Part shown: one piece after another, positions 8,073 through 14,316 of the stretch | Layout: every line of letters begins with the position of its first letter | Numbering within the stretch: the stretch's first letter is position 1 | NCBI GenBank assembly: GCA_021738105.1 | Contig: JAIPCS010000023.1 | Coordinates: forward strand, 1 to 23,454 | Length of the DNA stretch: 23,454 bases | Reading direction: 5' to 3' | Source of the DNA: Sulfuritalea sp. | GTDB lineage: Bacteria; Pseudomonadota; Gammaproteobacteria; Burkholderiales; Rhodocyclaceae | Notes under the pieces: model-generated | Databases searched by the model: none | The model's input: only the letters and a program-made list of their open reading frames with translations | What the model was told of the DNA's origin: nothing | Made by a program: the position numbers and the translations under genes

Positions 8073-9061
8073 GAGGACACTTTCGTGTTCGGGTTGCTTG
8101 ACATCAACTGGGGTAAGTATTCAGTGACAAGTCGTTCGACCAGGGTGGCCTGGAGCACGTCTCGCGTTCTCTTCAATGCGTCACGATCTGGCTGTATGGC
8201 CAGCCACCGCTTGAAACTGGCAAACACGACAGGTGATACCGTATTCATGCGTGCCATGTAGCCCGATGGCGCTACGATCATGGTGGAGAAGTGTGGCGCG
8301 TTCAGCAATGTCCCGGCGTTTTGCGCTTGCACGGCCCAGAATTCATCGTCGTTGTCTGTCACTTGCAAGGGATGATGATCGTTGTCTTCCGCCATGCGGC
8401 GAATGATATCAACCTCGAAGCCAGTATTATTGACGGCGGTATAGCGCTGATCGGTACGAATCTCAAAGCTTGGGTCCACTTTTTTCAACAGCCCCAGCAT
8501 TGACGAACCTAACAGTTTCATGCGAGTGACGAAGCTGATTCGTTTTCGGGTATCCCACAGCAAATCGACATCGCGAGTGGCCATTGCATCGGGTGGATCG
8601 AAGCGCACACCGGCTGCGGCCTCGTAAGCATAGAGGGCATGCGTACCGACGACGGTGAAGTGGTCGGCGATGCCGGCTCTTGCCAGAGCATTCAGAATAT
8701 TCACCAAAATTACTGGTGCGCGGCCAACAAACAGGGCGCGATTCATCCGCTGATGACGAACAAGCATTTCGGCGAGTGCTGTGACTCGCTTCTCTGCCTG
8801 AGCTTTTCGGGCGACAAATTTTTCGTGGATCGCCTCGTTTTCGGCAGATCGCGGCCCCAGGCTTTTCTGTGTGTTGCGTGGCGAAGTGCGGATCAGATAG
8901 TCGGTCCCGGCCTGAGGTTTCCAGTACATGCCGCCCCGTACCTCTGCCGCTGTCTTGCCAGCACTCTCCCATGCGACAAACGTTGCTTGGGCGTCGATAT
9001 ATTGCCGCCGCGCATCTTCACCAATTTCAGTTAAACCGGAAGTGTTCCGTATATTTTCCAT
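8069..9061 (-). CDS. GSU2403-family nucleotidyltransferase-fold protein
   Basis: 330 residues resembling the GSU2403 / NTP_transf_8 family. Family-like landmarks are the N-terminal MYWKPQAGTDYLIR and QKSLGPRS, then the nucleotidyltransferase core VVGTHALYAYE (about 137-147), TRDVDLLWD (162-170, the two metal-binding aspartates D164 and D166) and GFEVDII with a possible third carboxylate at about 218. The family is poorly characterised. Its fold is that of the MNT/AbiEii superfamily, which transfers NMP groups to proteins or RNA. No antitoxin-like small gene sits beside it. It interrupts an otherwise glycan-devoted array and is preceded by the largest gap in that array (67 bases, AT-rich). The ATG has an in-frame TAA 12 bases upstream, so the start is constrained. 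Its stop overlaps the GT2 start. Confidence 0.85.
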   Translation of the reverse strand: MENIRNTSGLTEIGEDARRQYIDAQATFVAWESAGKTAAEVRGGMYWKPQAGTDYLIRTSPRNTQKSLGPRSAENEAIHEKFVARKAQAEKRVTALAEMLVRHQRMNRALFVGRAPVILVNILNALARAGIADHFTVVGTHALYAYEAAAGVRFDPPDAMATRDVDLLWDTRKRISFVTRMKLLGSSMLGLLKKVDPSFEIRTDQRYTAVNNTGFEVDIIRRMAEDNDHHPLQVTDNDDEFWAVQAQNAGTLLNAPHFSTMIVAPSGYMARMNTVSPVVFASFKRWLAIQPDRDALKRTRDVLQATLVERLVTEYLPQLMSSNPNTKVSS

Positions 9062-9081
9062 AAATCTATATTAATACGGAA
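9045..9081. repeat. 8-bp inverted repeat flanking the nucleotidyltransferase start codon
   Basis: TTCCGTAT at 9045-9052 and ATACGGAA at 9074-9081 are perfect complements separated by 21 AT-rich bases, and the ATG of the nucleotidyltransferase gene (9061-9059) lies in the spacer. A further CGGAA at 9037-9041 pairs with TTCCG at 9045-9049. The arrangement could be an operator, or an RNA hairpin placing the start codon in its loop. It may also be chance in AT-rich sequence. Confidence 0.45.
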
Positions 9082-9093
9082 ATACATTGTTAA
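9065..9093 (-). promoter_or_regulatory. possible sigma70-like promoter before the nucleotidyltransferase gene
   Basis: On the minus strand TTAACA (9093-9088) is followed after 17 bases by TATAGA (9070-9065), which gives 5/6 and 4/6 matches to consensus. Only three bases separate the -10 from the ATG, so a transcript would begin at or just inside the start codon. It would then serve a leaderless message or the downstream genes. This is the only appreciable gap in the minus-strand array. Weak evidence. Confidence 0.22.
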
Positions 9094-9128
9094 TCAGTTC
9101 GTTATTAGTTTTCTGCCGGGTGCTGGCA

Positions 9129-10211
9129 TTACAATCCCCGCGAGTAGATCAGCGCCTTGAGTTGCTCGTTGTGGGCGTAGGGGCTGTCGATGTCGTCGAT
9201 GCGAACCGGTGCATCGGCGGCTATGGCCTTGAGTAGGACTTCGCCGTGCATCAACTCGCGACAGGATATCTGGCCTTTCTGCAGGGGTACGGCCAGATAC
9301 ACGTCATCATCCGATAGTGCGTGGCCCGCCGGCAGGTCGTGGCGAGCGTAGACGCCACGCACCAGACGATCCAGGTACTCGATCTCGCGTCGTTGCGGAA
9401 GGCGCTTGCGGGTTCCCGGCGCACCGCACATTTCGACAGCCGTTTTCCAGGCCCGGAACCAGGTGTCGATCTGCTCCGGCAGGCTGCAATATTCGGAAAC
9501 GGCTATCCCGTCGGCGTCGATGTCGATGTGTCGTTCGAATGTGCGCGCTCCCTTGGCATAGGCGATCAGGATCGAGTTGGTCCAGTCGCGATATTCGTGG
9601 GTGGAAAAGCCGATGACGTTGTCCGGGTAGCGGCTGCGCAGGAAGTCGATCTGGTTGAGTTCCAGTTCATGGTCTTCGGAAGGGTAAAGCGATACGCAGT
9701 GGTTGATGGCCAGCGGTATGTTGCGATTGGCGAAAAACCTGACCAGATCATCCACATCCTTGAGCGAGGAGCCTCCGGTAGAAACGATCACCGGTTTTTT
9801 TGTGGCGGCGACTTTCTCGATCAGTATCCAGTCGTTGAGATCGGAGCTGGCGAGTTTGATGATATCGACGCCGAGTTCGTCGCAGAGCGCCACCGACTTT
9901 TCGTCGAAAGGAGTTGCCATTGGAATGCAGCCGGCTTTGCGGATGGCGCGCACCAGTCTGACGTAGTCGTTCTTTTCAAGGCGGGTATCGAGAGTCTTCT
10001 TGATATAGCGAATGTCGTCCCGCCCGCGGAAGTTTTTGTGAATGAACGCATCGACATCGCGCAACTGAATCTTGATCGCAGCGCGGACGTTGTTGAAACG
10101 GACGATCCGCGAGAAATCCGTGACGATACGCAGCCCACGATCAAGTTGCCCCCAGTGATTGTTGGCGAGTTCGAGAACGAAGAGGTCTTCAAAAATTCGA
10201 GAGTCGGGCAT
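9129..10211 (-). CDS. NeuB-family (sialic/nonulosonic acid synthase-like) PEP-condensing enzyme
   Basis: 360 residues with a NeuB TIM barrel followed by an SAF/antifreeze-like domain (about 283-340). Barrel landmarks are LELANNHWG (the family's E-x-x-x-NH-x-G), ATPFDEKSV, KLASSDLND, STGGSS, HCVSLYPS and GFSTHE. The two histidines expected to bind the metal are at about 205 and 228 (ERHIDID). The usual EKHFTLD...GPDH segment is altered to ERHIDIDADGIAVSEYCSLPEQ, so the substrate probably differs from N-acetylmannosamine. SAF-domain features are VRGVYARHDLPAGHAL and the late LQKGQIS. The ATG is preceded by AGGT about six bases upstream. Known members condense phosphoenolpyruvate with a hexosamine to give nonulosonic acids. 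No NeuA-type CMP transferase or NeuC-type epimerase is in the window, so the product cannot be named. Confidence 0.87.
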   Translation of the reverse strand: MPDSRIFEDLFVLELANNHWGQLDRGLRIVTDFSRIVRFNNVRAAIKIQLRDVDAFIHKNFRGRDDIRYIKKTLDTRLEKNDYVRLVRAIRKAGCIPMATPFDEKSVALCDELGVDIIKLASSDLNDWILIEKVAATKKPVIVSTGGSSLKDVDDLVRFFANRNIPLAINHCVSLYPSEDHELELNQIDFLRSRYPDNVIGFSTHEYRDWTNSILIAYAKGARTFERHIDIDADGIAVSEYCSLPEQIDTWFRAWKTAVEMCGAPGTRKRLPQRREIEYLDRLVRGVYARHDLPAGHALSDDDVYLAVPLQKGQISCRELMHGEVLLKAIAADAPVRIDDIDSPYAHNEQLKALIYSRGL

Positions 10212-10230
10212 GGTGTACCTGGTTTATCCG

Positions 10231-11151
10231 CTAATGTTCATTGCCCCGAATTGTTGCAACGGCAAACAATTGTCCCTGACCGTTGCGACCCGACAGAAGG
10301 ATTTCGAGGCCGCAGGCCAAGAGCAGGGCGTTGAGCGCCTGTATTGTGAAGTAATTTAAGTGCTCTCGCATAGGAATAAAGCCCATCGGCGGAAGAAACC
10401 CCAGTTTTACCCGGCAGCCAGTGCCCAGCATGTCGGCAAGAATCAGAAGGCGATGATGGCGGAGCAGAAACTTTAGCCAAGCATCTCGCAATCGGCCATG
10501 ACACACCCGGTTGGACCACGATTCGTCGGGGACTTCGATATAAAGATGGGCGCCACGTGCGCACAACGTCGTGACCTGTTGCAGATATAGTTTTGGATCG
10601 GAAACATGTTCCAGTACCTGACAACTCAAGAGCAGGTCGCATTGAGGCGGAATGCCCAAGGGATCGCTGACCGCCGCGATGCCAGGCAGCGGCTCGCAGC
10701 CGGACGGGTCGAAAACCACTTTTTGTGCGGCCTCCAGTGCTGTCAGCATGTGACCGGCGTTGCCGCCATGGTCCAGCGCATAGCCAAAATGGTTTGGAGT
10801 GCCAGCTTGTTTCAGGGTGTTGCGCAAATCCTCCGGACGATCTGGTGAGTGAGCCCATGCGACGACACCCTCATGCTGGGCACGCGTATAGAACGGTTCC
10901 CATTGGTTTCTCACATAAAAATATTCCGTGTTTCGGTAACCCTTGTACAGCTTGTTCGCTTCCTCGGTCGTCAGGCCGCGTTCGAAAAAACGGAAACCGC
11001 AATTCTTGCAGAACGCGAGGGCAGTCAGTTCCGGTGAGCCGCCCCAGGCACGCTCGGCCAGAAAGCCCGAGACCAGGGTGGTCTCACGCACCAACGTCGG
11101 GTTGCCACAGCACAGGCATCCTGCGCGTGATCTATTTTTCTCGCGCGGCAT
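10231..11151 (-). CDS. class I SAM methyltransferase with N-terminal zinc ribbon
   Basis: 306 residues from the ATG at 11151. The frame stays open to 11319 but that would run into the TPP enzyme gene, whose stop is at 11166. The N-terminus has a CxxC pair (CLCCGNP) and a second pair (FCKNCGF) about 36 residues later, as in the zinc-binding N-domain of sugar methyltransferases of the Methyltransf_13/14 type. The methyltransferase core follows, with FGYALDHGGNAGHML as the SAM-binding loop, VVFDPSG after it, CDLLLSCQVLEHVSDP, and a strand LYIEVPDESW. The gene sits between a TPP enzyme and a NeuB-like synthase, which points to methylation of an unusual sugar or its precursor. Whether the methyl group goes to carbon, oxygen or nitrogen cannot be read. 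Confidence 0.85.
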   Translation of the reverse strand: MPREKNRSRAGCLCCGNPTLVRETTLVSGFLAERAWGGSPELTALAFCKNCGFRFFERGLTTEEANKLYKGYRNTEYFYVRNQWEPFYTRAQHEGVVAWAHSPDRPEDLRNTLKQAGTPNHFGYALDHGGNAGHMLTALEAAQKVVFDPSGCEPLPGIAAVSDPLGIPPQCDLLLSCQVLEHVSDPKLYLQQVTTLCARGAHLYIEVPDESWSNRVCHGRLRDAWLKFLLRHHRLLILADMLGTGCRVKLGFLPPMGFIPMREHLNYFTIQALNALLLACGLEILLSGRNGQGQLFAVATIRGNEH

Positions 11152-11165
11152 GAATTGATCAGCGA

Positions 11166-12968
11166 TCAGATCGGGTCGATCATGTTCGCCGCCAGTTCGT
11201 CCCGGTCGAGAAAAGGAAACATGTCTTCCAGGGGAGGCGTCACGATGCTGCCGTCGTCCAGCTTGCGCGAGCTCATTCGGGGTTCGAAGCCCTGCGCTTC
11301 GTCGAGAACGACATCGCACAAACAGGGACCGTCCATGGTGAGCACTTCGTTCAGGCGGTCTGGAAAGTCGGCGCTGGCGAGACGGCGAGCGGGGATACCG
11401 AAGGCGTTTGCGACGGCGACGAAGTCAGGAAAACTCACCCCGCTATCCGGGCCTTCGCCCGCGAGGCGGCCAAAGAAATTTTTCTGGGATGTCCGGATCG
11501 ATAGATAACCGCGATTGTTGAGTACAAATATCTTCATCGGTATTCGGTGATGGGCAATGGTCTGCAACTCCTGCAGGTTCATCATGATGCTGCCATCGCC
11601 GGCGACGCAGATGATGCGCTTTTGCTGTCCGCGCTCCGCTACCGCGCCAAACCATGCGCCGATGGCCGCCGGCAGGTCGTAGCCCATCGAGGCGCTACCG
11701 GAGTTGGAAAATATCCGCATGCCGCGCTTGATGACGCCTGCCTGGAACGGGACGATGCATGCCGTTGCGTTGCCGCAGGCCACGATGTCGTCGCTATCGA
11801 GTTGGTCGAACAGTTTCTCGATGAAGTGATAGGGGTTGATCTTGTCCCTGAACTCTCGCTGATGCGGCAGCACGTTTGGATAGCGTAGCAAGCGCTCCTT
11901 GCACCACACCAGCCAATCGACATGTTCGGGCGGTGTGTCCCAGCCTTCGAGTCGAAGAAGAAAGGCTGCAAGAAATGCTTTGAGATCTGCCGTGATGGCC
12001 AGATCGGAGCTGACCGTTGGCTTGGCAAATTCTGCCGGGTCGATATCCACCTGAATCTTGAACGCCCGCGGTGCGAACGCCTGCCAGTTGTAGCTGACCT
12101 GGCGGATGTTGAGGCGGCTGCCGAGAATCAGCAGAACGTCGGCGTTCTGAACGGTGAAGTTGCCGGCGCGTGTACCGATGGTGCCGGGGCGGCCGCAGAA
12201 CAGTGGATCGTCGGAGGCGATCAGATCATGGGCCCACGCTGTAGTGATGGGAATGCCGAGGCGACGGATAACGGCTTCGAACTCGTCGACGGCGTGGGCG
12301 ACACGCACGCCGCTTCCGGCCAGAATGACCGGGCGTTTGGCATTTTTCAGGCGCTCGATAACTACGTCAATGTCTTCGGCGATTGGACTTGAAAAGTTAT
12401 ACGCGGACGGTACGAAACGACGCAAAGACGATGGATCAATTTGGGCGCTTTGAACATCGATGGGGATATCCAACCAGACCGGGCCGGGCCTGCCACTCGT
12501 CGCAAGCTGAAGCGCCTGGTCGAGGTGCCAGGCGATGTCTTCCGGAGATTCGACCACGGCCGCATATTTGGTGATGCCGCACACCATCGGGATGATTTCG
12601 CCTTCCTGATCGCCGAGTTGGCGCAGTCCGGGAACTGGGCTGGTGGCAAGGCAGGTGGCCCGTTTGACCTGGCCGGAGAGGATGATCATCGGAATCGAGT
12701 CGGTCCAGGCACCGTAGACGCCGTTCAAAGCGTTGATCCCGCCCGGGCCTGTGGTGACATTGAGGATTGCCGGCTCACCGGTAATTCGGGCACAGGCCTC
12801 GGCGGCCATGGCGGCGGCTTGCTCGTGATGAAAAAATACCGGCGTGATCGCCTGTTGGTGACTGAGCGCATCATTGAGGAACATTGCGCCTCCGCCGGTA
12901 ACGAGAAAAGCGTGACAAAGGCCGGTGGTGGAAAGGCGATCGGCGATGTGCTGGGCGACTGTTGGCAC
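11166..12968 (-). CDS. thiamine-diphosphate enzyme, acetolactate synthase-like (sugar-modifying?)
   Basis: 600 residues with the three-domain layout of the acetolactate synthase/pyruvate oxidase family. The pyrimidine-binding domain has the activating glutamate in FFHHEQAAAMAAE (E49) and TTGPGG; a middle Rossmann-like domain spans about 195-345; the diphosphate domain carries GDGS (457-460) and NN 25 residues later (484-485), preceded by SGSASMGYDLPAAIG. The start is a GTG at 12968 with AGGA nine bases upstream. No regulatory small subunit gene is nearby and the neighbours are sugar genes, so I do not call it ilvB. Relatives such as YerE add a two-carbon unit from pyruvate to a keto-sugar to build branched-chain sugars, and a similar role is plausible. 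The chemistry is inference; the family assignment is firm. Confidence 0.9.
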   Translation of the reverse strand: MPTVAQHIADRLSTTGLCHAFLVTGGGAMFLNDALSHQQAITPVFFHHEQAAAMAAEACARITGEPAILNVTTGPGGINALNGVYGAWTDSIPMIILSGQVKRATCLATSPVPGLRQLGDQEGEIIPMVCGITKYAAVVESPEDIAWHLDQALQLATSGRPGPVWLDIPIDVQSAQIDPSSLRRFVPSAYNFSSPIAEDIDVVIERLKNAKRPVILAGSGVRVAHAVDEFEAVIRRLGIPITTAWAHDLIASDDPLFCGRPGTIGTRAGNFTVQNADVLLILGSRLNIRQVSYNWQAFAPRAFKIQVDIDPAEFAKPTVSSDLAITADLKAFLAAFLLRLEGWDTPPEHVDWLVWCKERLLRYPNVLPHQREFRDKINPYHFIEKLFDQLDSDDIVACGNATACIVPFQAGVIKRGMRIFSNSGSASMGYDLPAAIGAWFGAVAERGQQKRIICVAGDGSIMMNLQELQTIAHHRIPMKIFVLNNRGYLSIRTSQKNFFGRLAGEGPDSGVSFPDFVAVANAFGIPARRLASADFPDRLNEVLTMDGPCLCDVVLDEAQGFEPRMSSRKLDDGSIVTPPLEDMFPFLDRDELAANMIDPI

Positions 12969-13005
12969 GGAGATTTTTCCTGATTGCTGGCGGGTGTTGC
13001 TAATC

Positions 13006-14316
13006 TTATCGTCGGTGGCCGAGTCCGGCTACACTGCGGGCCGTTGTCTCGAGCAAAGTTCTTGCATTTGGTGGCAAGGCCAAAAGTATCAACTCGATGA
13101 GAAAGAACGCGCAAGCCAGCAGTGGCCCTCCGGTAATGCGCACGTATCCCGACCGCCAAGGAGAGGAAAGGCCGGCGAGCCACTTCCGTGGTGCACGCAG
13201 TGGATTGGGACGAGTGTTGGCGATTAACGGGGCGGACCATTCACCGGCATGGCCTTCCGTATGGATCAGTGGAGCCAGGATAGCCATTTCCGATGTTGAA
13301 GGAAAATAAGCCAGACGAAGGAGGGCGTGCTGCGCTGTTCGCCGCAGTTTGGCATCCGGTGCCTGGCGCCACGACGGATCTGAGGCGATTGTCCTGACGC
13401 GCGCAAGAATGCCGCTCCTGATCTGGTTGGCGATGTTCATGGAAATTTTCTCCGCTTGCCGGCCTGGAGAATTCTCATCCAGTACCGGTTCGGTCTCACC
13501 ATTCTGTAGTTCATAAGCTACGGTAGTGCCTTCATCGGCGCGACATGTGGCTTCCAGCAGATAGGCTGCATACCAGGCGGAGCCTTCTGTCATGCCGCGT
13601 TTGCGGCGCATGTCGGATATCAGGCCGATACTGTTGGACGGGAATTTCGAAACCTGCTGGTCTTCCACCCAAAGGCAAAAGAAGGCCCCAGTAGGCGGAC
13701 AGAAAGACGCATCGGAGGAGAAGGTCTGATGCAAATTACTCAGGATCGATCCACGCCATCCAATATCGACAAGCATTGTTGGAGGCCCCCAGCCGATCTT
13801 CATTCGCGCGAGATAGGCAGCGAGTAAATCTCGCTGACGTTCGCTTTCGGCTCTTACCAAGGTTTGAAACTCGGAGTCGTTCGCAACCACCGCCATTGCC
13901 GATTCCGTGATGTGGTCATCGACTGGATCGAAGCCAAGTCGCGTGAGAATGGGTCGTATCAGTGGCAAACTCAATCCCAGATACTCGAAAATCTGCTTCC
14001 AGTTTCCCCGATCGGCGCAAACGGCCATGGCTTCGGCAAGTTCGTTCAGGCCAATACTTTGGTGCGCTGGTAAGTTGGTGGAGCGTCGGGACAGGTGGAG
14101 ATAAGTCATGGGGGGGTGATCAATGTCTGCTGCATCTGCAAACGCGGCAACGACTTTCATTAGGAGATCACCATCGCGCGCCACAAAGCCCAGACGCTCA
14201 CAGCCAGCATGTTGCACGTGGCGGAGCAGCAACAGGGCGAAGCTGGCAAAGATCGGACCGAGCGTTTCCCGGCCAAGATCAAAGGCTGCATCTCCAGTGC
14301 TTCCATGGAGGCTCAT
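13006..14316 (-). CDS. paralogue of the C-terminal part of the adjacent HAD protein (no HAD domain)
   Basis: 436 residues. It aligns by eye with the middle and C-terminal part of the upstream 820-residue protein. LGPIFASFALLLL matches LGPIFTSFIHRLL, LGFVARDGDLLMKV matches VFFFAREGHLLKNL, LVDIGWRGSI matches VVDLGWGGQI, and EGTTVAYELQNG matches HGTTLGYKPGAKG. It lacks the N-terminal HAD module. A hydrophobic stretch LLACAFFLIELILLAL lies near the C-terminus. The family is COG5610-like and of unknown function, often found in capsule or O-antigen loci. The ATG overlaps the upstream stop (ATGA), so the pair is co-translated. The conserved ARDG/AREGH and DxGWxG motifs suggest an active site; a sugar-phosphate or transferase role is a guess. 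The gap to the TPP enzyme is 37 bases. Confidence 0.75.
   Translation of the reverse strand: MSLHGSTGDAAFDLGRETLGPIFASFALLLLRHVQHAGCERLGFVARDGDLLMKVVAAFADAADIDHPPMTYLHLSRRSTNLPAHQSIGLNELAEAMAVCADRGNWKQIFEYLGLSLPLIRPILTRLGFDPVDDHITESAMAVVANDSEFQTLVRAESERQRDLLAAYLARMKIGWGPPTMLVDIGWRGSILSNLHQTFSSDASFCPPTGAFFCLWVEDQQVSKFPSNSIGLISDMRRKRGMTEGSAWYAAYLLEATCRADEGTTVAYELQNGETEPVLDENSPGRQAEKISMNIANQIRSGILARVRTIASDPSWRQAPDAKLRRTAQHALLRLAYFPSTSEMAILAPLIHTEGHAGEWSAPLIANTRPNPLRAPRKWLAGLSSPWRSGYVRITGGPLLACAFFLIELILLALPPNARTLLETTARSVAGLGHRR

Noticed and set aside
7362..8261. Long open frame on the plus strand opposite the GT2 gene (299 residues)
   Set aside because: It is antisense to a clear GT2 gene and its start; the translation has low-complexity valine/aspartate/glycine bias and no recognisable domain.
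8069..9061. AbiEii-type toxin of a toxin-antitoxin pair
   Set aside because: No antitoxin-like small gene on either side; neighbours are NeuB-like and GT2 genes in tight array.
9129..10211. Calling the NeuB-like gene a sialic acid synthase (neuB)
   Set aside because: No NeuA or NeuC partner is present and the substrate-side motif is divergent; family-level naming is all the sequence supports.
11152..11319. N-terminal extension of the zinc-ribbon methyltransferase
   Set aside because: It overlaps the TPP enzyme coding end and the sequence is arginine-rich and unlike the family; the ATG at 11151 precedes the CxxC motif properly.
11166..12968. Calling the TPP enzyme ilvB (branched-chain amino acid synthesis)
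   Set aside because: No ilvN or ilvC neighbour; it is embedded among sugar genes and methyltransferases.
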